64,000 nucleotides of DNA from Mycobacterium montefiorense. GTDB taxonomy: Bacteria; Actinomycetota; Actinomycetes; Mycobacteriales; Mycobacteriaceae. Location of the stretch: assembly GCF_003112775.1 (NCBI RefSeq), contig NZ_BFCH01000048.1, positions 62,001-126,000 on the forward strand, read 5' to 3'. Of the stretch, positions 50,614 through 59,158 are shown piece after piece (the first letter of the stretch is position 1; every line of letters begins with the position of its first letter). Both the position numbers and the translations under genes were made by a program. Under the pieces are notes generated by a model. The model saw only the letters and a list, made by a program, of their open reading frames with translations, was not told the origin of the DNA and did not search any database.

Positions 50614-52516
50614 GTTTCGACTTTTGTCCGGTCGGCTGGCTCGTCTGGGGCAGTAGCACCGTCTCCCACTTCTGCTTGCTGGACAGCACCGGCAACGCTT
50701 CCCGGTACACCCGGCGCATCTCGTCGAATCGGCTCAACAGCTGACGCTGGCGGCGCAGCGACTTCAGTAGCAGCGTGAACATCTTGCGCCGATCACGCTG
50801 CCGGTAGACCACGCCGCAGCCATCGGCGGTGGTGACGGTGACACCGTCGACGGTGCATAGCCGGAACCAGCGCGCGTCCTGGGTCGGCACGTTGAACTCC
50901 GGGCGGCGGTGGCTTTCCGGGTCGGCGGCGGTGAGGTTGTGCAATATCCCGCGGGCCAGCCGGTAAGCGATGGACACCGGGTTCACCGGCGGCTTCATCG
51001 CCTTGCTCTGATTCAGCGGTGCGGGCAGCTCGGTCGCCGCCGGCAGCACGACGGCGTCCGGGTACTCCTTGCGCAGCCGATGCACTTCCGGCAGCCCCGA
51101 TTCCAGAATCGAGAAGATGTGCTCCGGGCCGGCGAGGAAGTCGTCGATGGCCCTGTTCTGGATCACAACCGTTGAATATTCAAGGCAGGCAAGGTGTTTC
51201 AGTGTCGCCTTGAGGTGGCTACGGACCAGGCCGGTGATGTCGCCGTCCCAGTGCATGGCCGCGACCACCAGCCGATTGCGCAGGTGGAAGTAGGCCTGCC
51301 AGTCGATGGCGTCGTCCTTGTCGCTCCAGGCCATGTGCCAGATCGCGGCGCCGGGCAGCGTGACGGTCGGGTAGCCGTGCTCGCCGGCGCGCAGGCCATA
51401 TTCCGCGTCGTCCCACTTGATGAACAGCGGCAGCGGCTGGCCGAGCTCCTCGGCGACTTGGCGCGGGATCATGCATGTCCACCAGCCGTTGAAGTCGACG
51501 TCGATGCGCCGGTGCAGCAGCGCGCTGCGATCGCTCTTGTCGCTCAACGGGAATTCGGCGAAGTCGTGGTCGTATTCGGTGTGCGGCGCGGCGGTCCACA
51601 TGAAGTTCGATTCGTTGACGACCTCGCCCATGATGTGCAGGTGCGACGGCTCCTGCAGATTGAGCATCTGACCGCCGATCAGCATCGGCGTCTTGGCGAA
51701 GCGGTTCATCGCCAAGACCCGCAGGATCGTGTCCGGCTCGATGCGAATGTCGTCGTCCATGAACAGAATCTGTTGGCAGTCAGTGTTTTTCAGCGCCTCG
51801 TACATCACCCGGCTGTAGCCACCGGACCCGCCGAGGTTGGGCTGGTTGTGGATGGAGAGCCGACTACCCAGGCCCGCCGCCGCCGCCGGAAAGTCCGGGT
51901 GCTCGCGCACCTTGCGGGTTCCCTGGTCTGGAACGATCACCGCACCAATTACCTTGTCCACCAAGGGGTCTGCGGTGAGGTCGGCCAGCGCGTTCACACA
52001 GTCCGCGGGCCGGTTGAACGTCGGGATACCGACGGCGATGTTGGCCGTGCCCGGAGCGGGTTCGGTCGCGTACCAGCCTCCGCTCACCAAGTTGACCGCG
52101 GTGTCGGTGGTGATGTCGAACCAGATCCAGCCGCCATCCTCGAACGACTTGAGTGGCACCTCGATCTCGACGACGGCCGGCTGATCCTCGGTGCCGACGA
52201 ACGCGCGGCCCTCCACCGAGATCCGCACCCCGGTGGCCTTGGTCCGGTACAGGTCGACGCGTCCGGTTCCGGTCAGCTCGACGCGCAGCACCACCGATTT
52301 GCAGATCGACCAGCGGCGCCAATAGCTCGCCGGGAAGGCATTGAAGTAGGTGGCGAACGAGACCTCGGACTCCTTGCCGATCTCCAGCGAGGTACGGCCG
52401 GTCGCATGCGCACGCCGGGAGTTGGTGGTCGACTCCTCGAGGTAGAGCTTGCGCACGTCGAGCGGTTCACCCGGACGCGGCAAGATGATTCGGGACAGCA
52501 AGCTCACGGCACTCAT
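50606..52516 (-). CDS. glfT2: Galactofuranosyltransferase GlfT2 (galactan polymerase)
   Basis: 636 residues. Bifunctional GT2 enzyme adding alternating beta-1,5 and beta-1,6 galactofuranose from UDP-Galf. An N-terminal beta-sandwich (to about 150: FATYFNAFPASYWRRW, VEIEVPLKSFEDGGWIWFDI) is followed by the GT-A domain with ANIAVGIPTFNRPADC, the metal-binding FMDDDIRIEPDTIL and the catalytic WDDAEYGLRAGEHG, including WWTCMIPRQV. A C-terminal helical domain follows (LVAAMHWDGDITGLVRSHLKATLKHLACLEYSTV in pieces). The start overlaps the glf stop (ATGA), so substrate supply and polymerase are coupled. Confidence 0.97.
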   Translation of the reverse strand: MSAVSLLSRIILPRPGEPLDVRKLYLEESTTNSRRAHATGRTSLEIGKESEVSFATYFNAFPASYWRRWSICKSVVLRVELTGTGRVDLYRTKATGVRISVEGRAFVGTEDQPAVVEIEVPLKSFEDGGWIWFDITTDTAVNLVSGGWYATEPAPGTANIAVGIPTFNRPADCVNALADLTADPLVDKVIGAVIVPDQGTRKVREHPDFPAAAAGLGSRLSIHNQPNLGGSGGYSRVMYEALKNTDCQQILFMDDDIRIEPDTILRVLAMNRFAKTPMLIGGQMLNLQEPSHLHIMGEVVNESNFMWTAAPHTEYDHDFAEFPLSDKSDRSALLHRRIDVDFNGWWTCMIPRQVAEELGQPLPLFIKWDDAEYGLRAGEHGYPTVTLPGAAIWHMAWSDKDDAIDWQAYFHLRNRLVVAAMHWDGDITGLVRSHLKATLKHLACLEYSTVVIQNRAIDDFLAGPEHIFSILESGLPEVHRLRKEYPDAVVLPAATELPAPLNQSKAMKPPVNPVSIAYRLARGILHNLTAADPESHRRPEFNVPTQDARWFRLCTVDGVTVTTADGCGVVYRQRDRRKMFTLLLKSLRRQRQLLSRFDEMRRVYREALPVLSSKQKWETVLLPQTSQPTGQKSKHG

Positions 52517-53715
52517 CCGCGCGCGCCTTCCTCTTCTTCGGCTAAAGCGGCGCCGTCGCGCAGGTGTGGCGCCAGGGTGTTGTCGTACATGTTCAGTGCG
52601 CTGGCAATCGCCATATGCATATCCAGATACTGATAGGTGCCCAACCGCCCCCCGAAAAGCACCTTCGAAGGGGCGGTCTCGGACTTCACCCTCGCTCGAT
52701 AGGCGGCCAACAGGGCGCGGTCGGCTTCGGTATTAATCGGATAGTAGGGCTCATCGTCGTCCGCGGCGAACCGGGAGTACTCCCGCATGATCACCGTTTT
52801 GTCGGTCGGGTAGTCGCGCTCGACATGGAAGTGACGGAATTCGTGGATGCGGGTGTAGGGGACGTCGGGATCGTTGTAGTTCATCACCGGCGTGCCCTGG
52901 AAATCGCCCACAGGTAAGACCTCGAGCTCGAAGTCCAGGGTGCGCCAGCCAAGCCGGCCCTCGACGTAGTCGAAGTAGCGGTCCAGCGGGCCGGTGTAGA
53001 CGACGGGAGCATCGGGGCTGTCGGCCCGCAGTTGGTCGCGGACTTCGAACCAGTCGGTGTCGGTGCGGACCTCGATGCGGTCGTCGGCGGCCATGTTCTG
53101 CAGCCACGCTGTGTATCCGTCGACCGGCAGTCCCTCGTAGGTGTCGTTGAAGTAGCGGTTGTCGAAGGTGTAGCGCACCGGCAGCCGGGTGATGTTCGCC
53201 GCGGGCAGTTCCCTCGGGTCGGTCTGCCACTGCTTGGCCGTGTAGCCCTTCACGAAAGCCTCGTAGAGCGGCCGGCCGATCAGCGAGATGGCTTTTTCCT
53301 CGAGGTTCTGCGCGTCGCCGGTTTCAATCTCGGCGGCCTGCTCGGCGATCAGCTGCCGGGCCTGCTCGGGGGTGAAGTACTTACCGAAGAACTGCGACAC
53401 CAGGCCCAGGCCCATCGGGAACTGGTAGGCCTGTCCGTTGTGCATCGCAAACACACGGTGTTGGTAGTTGGTGAATTCGGTGAACTGGCGCACGTAATCC
53501 CACACCCTCTTGTTCGAGGTGTGGAACAGGTGGGCGCCGTACTTGTGCACCTCGATCCCGGTCTGCGGCTCGGGCTCGGAATAGGCGTTGCCACCGAGGT
53601 GCCGGCGTCTTTCGACGACAAGCACACGCTTCCCGAGTTGGCTGGCCACGCGCTCGGCGATGGTGAGGCCGAAGAATCCGGAACCGACAACGAGGAGGTC
53701 AAAACGAGCGGTCAT
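52513..53715 (-). CDS. glf: UDP-galactopyranose mutase
   Basis: 400 residues. Flavoenzyme that converts UDP-galactopyranose to UDP-galactofuranose, the donor for GlfT1 and GlfT2. N-terminal FAD motif LLVVGSGFFGLTIAERVASQLGKRVLVVE, then RRRHLGGNAYSEPEPQTGIEVHKYGAHLFHTSNKRVWDYV, KGYTAKQWQTDPRELPAANITRLPVRYTFDNRYFND with the uridine-binding and Arg residues, and the C-terminal GRLGTYQYLDMHMAIASAL. Divergent from erp across 251 bases. Confidence 0.97.
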   Translation of the reverse strand: MTARFDLLVVGSGFFGLTIAERVASQLGKRVLVVERRRHLGGNAYSEPEPQTGIEVHKYGAHLFHTSNKRVWDYVRQFTEFTNYQHRVFAMHNGQAYQFPMGLGLVSQFFGKYFTPEQARQLIAEQAAEIETGDAQNLEEKAISLIGRPLYEAFVKGYTAKQWQTDPRELPAANITRLPVRYTFDNRYFNDTYEGLPVDGYTAWLQNMAADDRIEVRTDTDWFEVRDQLRADSPDAPVVYTGPLDRYFDYVEGRLGWRTLDFELEVLPVGDFQGTPVMNYNDPDVPYTRIHEFRHFHVERDYPTDKTVIMREYSRFAADDDEPYYPINTEADRALLAAYRARVKSETAPSKVLFGGRLGTYQYLDMHMAIASALNMYDNTLAPHLRDGAALAEEEEGARG

Positions 53716-53966
53716 CGGTTGCTTAGGCTATCTGACACCGGAGGCGCACCCTCATCTGACGAGGCTGAGGCGCCGGTGTTCGGGCACGTGAAGACTGGTT
53801 TGCAATGACCCGAATCACACGTAACGCGCAGGGTCGCAATAACCTCACGATTCAATATCACCACTCTAGTAACACCTTCCTCACTCGTACCATCGACTGT
53901 GTGCGGTTCCCACCGGATAACTCCGGCAGGACACGCCGACACAACCGATAGATTGAGGAGACTTCC

Positions 53967-54908
53967 GTGCCGAACCGACGCCGTCGCAAGCTCTCGACAG
54001 CCATGAGCGCCGTCGCCGCCCTGGCAGTGGCGAGTCCTTGCGCCTACTTCCTTGTTTACGAATCGACTTCTGGCAGCAAGCCGCCGGAGCATCACGAGTT
54101 CAAGCAGGCAGCGGTCATGACCGACCTGCCCGGCGAGCTCGTGGGCGCGCTGACGCAAGGCCTGTCCTCGTTCGGGATCAATCTGCCCCCGGTGCCCGCT
54201 CTGGGCGGTGCCGGTCCCGGTACCGGCACCGCGGGCCTGACTTCGGGCCTGACCAGCCCCGGTCTTACCAGCCCCGGTCTGGGCACTCCCGGCTTGGGCA
54301 CTCCCGGCTTGGGCACTCCGGGCTTGACGAACCCGGGCTTGACGAACCCAGGCTTGACGAGTCCGGGCCTGACTCCCGGTCTCACCAGCCCGGGCCTGAC
54401 TCCTGGTGCCGCGCCCGGCGCGCTGACGCCCGGTGTGCCGACTCCCGGCATGCCGACCACGCCCGGTATGCCGACCACGCCGGGCGCAGGGTTGAACCCG
54501 GCGCTTGCCAACCCGGGGCTGACCAGCCCCGCCGGGCTCACCCCCGGCGGTCTGGGTGCTCCCGGTGAGGTGCCGATCAGCGCACCGATGGACGCGGGTG
54601 CCGACGGCACCTACCCGATCCTGGGTGACCCGTCGACCCTGGGTGGCGCGTCGGGTCTCGGCGGTGCCGGCGGCGGCAGCGGCGCAAGCGGCGGTCTCGT
54701 CAACGACGTGATGCAGGCCGCCAACCAGCTGGGTGCCGGTCAGGCCATCGACCTGCTCAAGGGCGTGCTGATGCCGGCCATCATGCAGGCTCGCGGCGGC
54801 GCAGGTGCCGCTGGCGCTCTGCCGGGTGCGGCTGGTGCTCTGCCGGGTGCCGTTGGCGCCCTGCCGGGTGCGGCCGCAGCGCTCCCGCCGGCGCTGCCTC
54901 CCGTCTAA
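53967..54908 (+). CDS. erp: Exported repetitive protein Erp (PirG)
   Basis: 313 residues, GTG start after GAGGAG. Signal peptide (RRKLSTAMSAVAALAVASPCAYFLVYEST), a conserved N-terminal domain (HHEFKQAAVMTDLPGELVGALTQGLSSFGINLPPVPAL), a central block of PGL-type pentapeptide-like repeats (about 88-195: GLTSP, GLGTP, GLTNP units), then a second conserved domain (LVNDVMQAANQLGAGQAIDLLKGVLMPAIM). The C-terminus is Ala/Pro/Gly-rich and hydrophobic. Erp is a surface virulence factor whose repeat number varies among mycobacterial species. The C-terminal AGALPGA repeats are an additional repeat block. Confidence 0.95.
   Translation: MPNRRRRKLSTAMSAVAALAVASPCAYFLVYESTSGSKPPEHHEFKQAAVMTDLPGELVGALTQGLSSFGINLPPVPALGGAGPGTGTAGLTSGLTSPGLTSPGLGTPGLGTPGLGTPGLTNPGLTNPGLTSPGLTPGLTSPGLTPGAAPGALTPGVPTPGMPTTPGMPTTPGAGLNPALANPGLTSPAGLTPGGLGAPGEVPISAPMDAGADGTYPILGDPSTLGGASGLGGAGGGSGASGGLVNDVMQAANQLGAGQAIDLLKGVLMPAIMQARGGAGAAGALPGAAGALPGAVGALPGAAAALPPALPPV
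54231..54550 (+). repeat. PGLTS-type coding repeats in erp
   Basis: The DNA repeats a 15-base unit encoding P-G-L-x-(S/N/T). Runs such as GLGTP x3, GLTNP x2 and GLTSP alternate, and a later part degenerates to PGMPTT and PGLTSPAG. Adjacent units are nearly identical in DNA, which favours slippage and length variation. Confidence 0.8.
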
Positions 54909-54930
54909 AGCTTCGGGGGTCCTGTTACCT

Positions 54931-54967
54931 GACGGCATCGCAGAGGCACACCCTCTGCGGTGCCGTC
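54931..54967 (+). terminator. Terminator hairpin after erp
   Basis: GACGGCATCGCAGAGG (54931-54946) pairs with CCTCTGCGGTGCCGTC (54952-54967) over 16 bp, with a single U-G wobble and a 5-base loop CACAC. It starts 23 bases after the erp stop, and a weak T-rich tail (CAGTTTCTGCAGCGGTTTT) follows. This is a good intrinsic terminator candidate separating erp from the amidase gene. Confidence 0.7.
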
Positions 54968-55020
54968 GAACAGTTTCTGCAGCGGTTTTAGACACCAGGA
55001 AACTCGTGTCGCCTCATAGA

Positions 55021-55047
55021 TAACATCAGAATCACACGTAACATCAG
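55021..55047 (+). promoter_or_regulatory. Direct repeat just upstream of the amidase gene
   Basis: TAACATCAG occurs at 55021-55029 and again at 55039-55047, an exact 18-base period, ending 3 bases before the GTG start. The bases between them (GAATCACACGTAAC, 55029-55042) occur identically at 53812-53825, in the glf-erp intergenic region. A two-site regulator in direct-repeat register is plausible. MtrA, which controls wall hydrolases in actinobacteria, is one candidate by inference. Confidence 0.4.
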
Positions 55048-55050
55048 CTG

Positions 55051-56697
55051 GTGTCGTCCCGCAGCCGTGCGCCAACGATGTTGCTTACTGCCGTCGCGGC
55101 CACGGTTGTCATCGTTTCGGCGGTGGCGGACTTAACTCGCGATCGCGGCGCCACCGTCTCCGCGCCGTCCCCACGCGAAACCCAACTCGCTGAGCAGCCG
55201 CTGATCGGCCTCGGCGGCGGCGTCACGGTTCGTGAGCTCACCCAGGGGACGCCGTTTTCTCTGGTGGCACTCACCGGCGGCCTGGCCGGCACCTCGACCC
55301 GGGTGCGTGCGAAGCACCCCGATGGTTCGTGGGGCCCCTGGTATCAGACCGAGTACGAGACCGCGGCTCCCGACACCAAGCCATCGGATAGCGAATCCGG
55401 CCCCACCGAAGGTCCCCGCAGCACCGATCCGCTCTTCGTGGGGACCACGACCACCGTGCAGATCGCGGTCACCCGGCCGCTCGACGCCGCGCTGACCCGG
55501 CCGCCCGCACTGCCACCGTCGGATAACGATCTCGGATACCGGCCGGCCTCCAAGGAACAGCCCTTCGGGCAGAACATCTCCGCGATCCTGATCTCTCCGC
55601 CGCAGGCGCCCGCCAAGACGCAGTGGACGCCGCCGGCCGGGGTACTGATGCCCGGCCAGGCGCCCCCTATCATCAGCCGCGCGGAGTGGGGTGCCGACGA
55701 GTCGCTGCGATGCGGTAGCCCGCAATACGACAACGGGATTCGCGCCGCCGTCATCCATCACACCGCGGGCAGCAACGACTACTCGCCGCTTGAATCGGCG
55801 GGGATCGTCAAGGCCATTTACACCTACCACAGCAAGACATTGGGCTGGTGCGACATCGCCTACAACGCGCTGGTCGACAAGTACGGTCAGGTGTTCGAGG
55901 GCAGCGCCGGCGGTCTCACCAAGGCGGTCGAGGGTTTCCACACCGGTGGCTTCAACCGCAACACCTGGGGTGTCGCGATGATCGGCAACTTCGACGACGT
56001 GCCGCCGACTCCTCTTCAGCTTCGTGCCGTCGGGCGGTTGCTGGGCTGGCGCCTTGGAATGGACGGCGTCGACCCCAAGGGCACGGTCACCTTGGAGTCC
56101 GCGGGTAGTCACTACACCACGTTTCCGGCCGGCGCCTTCGCGACGCTGCCGACGATCTTCACCCATCGCGACGTCGGTAACACCGATTGCCCCGGCAACG
56201 CCGCCTACGCGCTGATGGACGAAATCCGGGATATCGCATCCCATTTCAACGACCCGCCCGAGGAGTTGATCAAGGCGCTGCAGGGCGGGGCCATCTACCA
56301 GCACTGGCAGGAGATGGGCGGCATGAACAGCGTGCTGGGCGCTCCGACCTCGCCGGAAGACAACGCCGATGGGGACGGGCGCTACTCCACCTTCGCCAAG
56401 GGCGCCATGTACTGGTCACCGGTGACCGGAGCACAGCCCGTCACCGGCGCGATCTATGACGCCTGGGCCTCGCAGAGCTACGAACGCGGACCGCTTGGCT
56501 TGCCGACCAGCGCCGAAATCCAAGAGCCGCTGCAGATCACGCAGAACTTCGCGCATGGAACGCTGAACTACAACCGGCTGACCGGGGACGTCAACGAGGT
56601 GCTCGACGGGATCACCACACCGCTTTCGTCACAAAACCCCAGCGCTCCGAGCGTCCCGCCGGAACACTTCTCGCTACCGACGCACCCGGACGCCTGA
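55051..56697 (+). CDS. N-acetylmuramoyl-L-alanine amidase with LGFP repeats (Rv3811-like)
   Basis: 548 residues, GTG start. Signal peptide or anchor (TMLLTAVAATVVIVSAVADL), a mycobacterial N-terminal domain (about 50-200), then an amidase-2/PGRP domain from about residue 208 (IISRAEWGADESLRCG) with zinc-binding residues in AAVIHHTAGSNDYS and FTHRDVGNTDCPG and the substrate Tyr in GWCDIAYNALVDKYG. C-terminal LGFP repeats (GGMNSVLGAPTSPE, FAKGAMYWSPVTGA, YERGPLGLPTSAEIQE) usually bind the wall. It cleaves the lactyl-amide between muramate and L-Ala in peptidoglycan. The orthologue Rv3811 has been called Ami3. Confidence 0.92.
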   Translation: MSSRSRAPTMLLTAVAATVVIVSAVADLTRDRGATVSAPSPRETQLAEQPLIGLGGGVTVRELTQGTPFSLVALTGGLAGTSTRVRAKHPDGSWGPWYQTEYETAAPDTKPSDSESGPTEGPRSTDPLFVGTTTTVQIAVTRPLDAALTRPPALPPSDNDLGYRPASKEQPFGQNISAILISPPQAPAKTQWTPPAGVLMPGQAPPIISRAEWGADESLRCGSPQYDNGIRAAVIHHTAGSNDYSPLESAGIVKAIYTYHSKTLGWCDIAYNALVDKYGQVFEGSAGGLTKAVEGFHTGGFNRNTWGVAMIGNFDDVPPTPLQLRAVGRLLGWRLGMDGVDPKGTVTLESAGSHYTTFPAGAFATLPTIFTHRDVGNTDCPGNAAYALMDEIRDIASHFNDPPEELIKALQGGAIYQHWQEMGGMNSVLGAPTSPEDNADGDGRYSTFAKGAMYWSPVTGAQPVTGAIYDAWASQSYERGPLGLPTSAEIQEPLQITQNFAHGTLNYNRLTGDVNEVLDGITTPLSSQNPSAPSVPPEHFSLPTHPDA

Positions 56698-56745
56698 CCG
56701 ACGGCCCCGGGGCACGACGCCGCCGCGCGTACTAGTCTGCGACCT

Positions 56746-58662
56746 GTGCCCGAGTCACCGTATCTGAGCATCGATCTTGGTCAGGTGCGCAAGAACTTCC
56801 GGGCGCTGCGCACCGCACTGCCCGACGCGCAGATCCGCTACGCGGTCAAAGCGAACCCGGCCGAACAGATCCTGCGTCTGCTCGCGGCACAGGGGTCCGC
56901 ATTCGACGTCGCATCGGTCGGCGAGATCGACGCGTGCGACGCCGCCGGCATCGACGGCCGCCTGCTGACGTTCGGGAACACCGTCAAGAAAGCCGCCGAC
57001 GTTGCCCGGGCGTATGCGCGCGGGGTCCGTCGGTTCACGTTCGACAGCGAGCAGGGTATGACGGCCATCGCCGAGCACGCCCCAGGCGCGGCGGTGGAAT
57101 GCCGTATAGCACCGGACTTTCCGTCTTCGGTGACGCCATTCGGGCACAAGTTCGGCTGCACGCCGGAAGCGGCGGCGAGGCTGCTGGACCGCGCCCGGCT
57201 GCTGGGGCTGCAACCGCAAGGCGTGTCCTTTCACGTCGGCTCGCAGCAGCTCGACCCCGAGGCATGGGCGTTGGGAATTCGCTGTGCCGCCCCAATTTTT
57301 GATGCGATAGCAGAACTCAGCACGATCAATATCGGCGGTGGCTACCCACTGGCATACGCGGTCGGTGCACCCGGTCTCGACGTCATCGCCGACGTCATCA
57401 CCTCGGCGCTGGCCCGGCATTTCGGCGCGGACCCACCGCAGCTGGCTGTCGAACCCGGGCGGGTGATCGCGGGTTCGGCGGGCACGATCAGCTGCGAGGT
57501 GGTGTCGGTGCGTACCGGCACCGACGACCGGCGCTGGGTGTACCTCGACATCGGCCGCTACGGTGGTCTGGCCGAGACGGAGAACGAGTACATCCGGTAC
57601 CGGCTGCGAACCGACCGCGACGGCGATCGGGTCGATGACGCAGTCGTCGCCGGGCCGACCTGTGACGGCGACGACGTGCTGTACCGAAACTATCCGCTTC
57701 CGGTAACGCTGCGCCCCGGCGATCGGGTCGAGATCGACGACGCCGGCGCCTACACCGCGAGCTACGCGTCGGTGGAGTTCAATGGGTTTCCTTTACTGCC
57801 AACGTATTTCGTAGGTTCACCCGACAAGAGTCGGGAGATCGTCGAGCCGCTGGCGCCGGGGCTAACCCGAAGCTGGCATATCTCCAAGGTCATCTGCGAC
57901 GTGGACACCGAATTCCAGAACCTGGTGATCGGCCACACCCACCAAGGCGTCGCGTTGTTCAGCGACGGCGAACGGCAGAGCACCGAATTCAGTCAGCTCG
58001 TCTATCACGAGGCGTTGCTGGTGCCCGCGCTGCTGCTGGCCGGCGACATCGATCGCGTGCTCGTCATCGGGTCGGGCGAGGGCGTGGTCAGCCAGCTGGC
58101 GATATCGGCGGGCGCCACACACGTCGACCACGTCGACATCGACCGCGAAGCGGTTCGGCTGTGCGCGCAGCATCTCCCCTACGGCTACACCGTGGACGAA
58201 CTGCACAGAGCAGAAACAGGATTCGGGCCTGTCGCGGTGCACTACTGCGACGGCTGGGAATTCGTCGAACGGTCCACCACGCCATACGACATCGCGGTCA
58301 TCGATCTGCCCGACGAGCGAACCGAACCCGCCCAGCACAACCGGCTCTACGACACCGAGTTTCTGCAGCGCTGCCGCGACATCAGTCATGTAGTTGTCGC
58401 TCAGGCCGGTTGCCCGACGCTGTGGCGCAACGAGTCCCTACATACCTCCTGGCAGCGATTCCGTGAAACCTTCGGCACCGTCCTCTATTTCGGCAGCGAC
58501 GAGCACGAATGGGCGTTCCTTTCCGGGCTGACCGAAACCCACGACGATCCCGTCGCGCTGATGTCGGCGCGATTACCGACGCTGCCGTACCGGCCGGGTA
58601 CCGTCGACACAGAGACGCTGCGTGCGTCCACCATCCCCCCGAAAAGCCTGCGGGATCGCTAG
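56746..58662 (+). CDS. Fused PLP amino-acid decarboxylase (ODC/LDC type) and spermidine-synthase-like aminopropyltransferase
   Basis: 638 residues, GTG start. Residues 1-365 form a fold type III decarboxylase: PLP Lys35 in YAVKANPAEQ, HVGSQ (163-167), NIGGGYP, EPGR (236-239), and the catalytic Cys306-Asp307 in GPTCDGDD, with GAYTASY and FNGF at the end. Residues 376-600 form a spermidine-synthase-type domain: HQGVALFSDGERQSTEFSQLVYHEALLVPALL, the SAM-like cofactor motif VLVIGSGEGVVSQLAI, VDIDREAVRLCA, and the active-site Asp520 region YDIAVIDLPDE. One polypeptide could thus make putrescine or cadaverine and aminopropylate it. No SAM decarboxylase gene is in the window. It converges on the DUF350 gene with a 4-base overlap of stops. 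Confidence 0.88.
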   Translation: MPESPYLSIDLGQVRKNFRALRTALPDAQIRYAVKANPAEQILRLLAAQGSAFDVASVGEIDACDAAGIDGRLLTFGNTVKKAADVARAYARGVRRFTFDSEQGMTAIAEHAPGAAVECRIAPDFPSSVTPFGHKFGCTPEAAARLLDRARLLGLQPQGVSFHVGSQQLDPEAWALGIRCAAPIFDAIAELSTINIGGGYPLAYAVGAPGLDVIADVITSALARHFGADPPQLAVEPGRVIAGSAGTISCEVVSVRTGTDDRRWVYLDIGRYGGLAETENEYIRYRLRTDRDGDRVDDAVVAGPTCDGDDVLYRNYPLPVTLRPGDRVEIDDAGAYTASYASVEFNGFPLLPTYFVGSPDKSREIVEPLAPGLTRSWHISKVICDVDTEFQNLVIGHTHQGVALFSDGERQSTEFSQLVYHEALLVPALLLAGDIDRVLVIGSGEGVVSQLAISAGATHVDHVDIDREAVRLCAQHLPYGYTVDELHRAETGFGPVAVHYCDGWEFVERSTTPYDIAVIDLPDERTEPAQHNRLYDTEFLQRCRDISHVVVAQAGCPTLWRNESLHTSWQRFRETFGTVLYFGSDEHEWAFLSGLTETHDDPVALMSARLPTLPYRPGTVDTETLRASTIPPKSLRDR

Positions 58663-59129
58663 AGAATCGCGACCGCCACCACGATGCCGAGCGCGACCTG
58701 TGCGGCGGCCACCATCAATGCCTCATAGCTGAATTCGTCGGCGTTGAACAATGTGTCCATGTCGATACCGATCACCATGGTCGCGATACGCATCATGATC
58801 ACCTGGGCGATGATTCCGACCAGTCCGAAGACCGCCGACCCGACCAGCCCTTCGATCAGCTTGCCGGACGACGAGTAGATCGCCAGCACCACGATCAACG
58901 CCATGCTCACCATGTCGGCGGCGGACACAATGATCGCGTTCGGCTTTCCCACGTTGACCATCTTGCGCAGCGGCCCCGGTGTGGTCAGGTCGATGGCATA
59001 GAACCCGACCAGCATCAGCACCAGGCCGACGACCGCGTACAAGACAATGGCGCCCGCGCCACGGCCCAGCACCGTCCAATAGCCGGCATCCCAATAGCCC
59101 GAATTCAGCGCCACGATGGTTGTTGTCAT
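58659..59129 (-). CDS. DUF350 membrane protein
   Basis: 156 residues, four membrane helices: AGAIVLYAVVGLVLMLVGFYAIDL, AADMVSMALIVVLAIYSSSG, GLVGSAVFGLVGIIAQVIMMRIATMVIG and ALMVAAAQVALGIVVAVAIL. The pattern A-x-x-L-x-G-x-Y-A-I-D-L-T-T-P and the central helices match the DUF350 family, which is often encoded with spermidine-synthase-like and glutathionylspermidine-synthase-like genes, exactly as here. Biochemical role unknown; a membrane channel or carrier part is possible. It lies 29 bases after the ATP-grasp gene, with a GGAG site (AACGGAGTTGATCG). Confidence 0.85.
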   Translation of the reverse strand: MTTTIVALNSGYWDAGYWTVLGRGAGAIVLYAVVGLVLMLVGFYAIDLTTPGPLRKMVNVGKPNAIIVSAADMVSMALIVVLAIYSSSGKLIEGLVGSAVFGLVGIIAQVIMMRIATMVIGIDMDTLFNADEFSYEALMVAAAQVALGIVVAVAIL

Positions 59130-59158
59130 CGATCAACTCCGTTCACTTGCTCAGAAGT

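Noticed and set aside
54231..54550. Possible CRISPR-like array
   Set aside because: The periodic DNA is the in-frame PGLTS-type repeat of erp, with no unique spacers.
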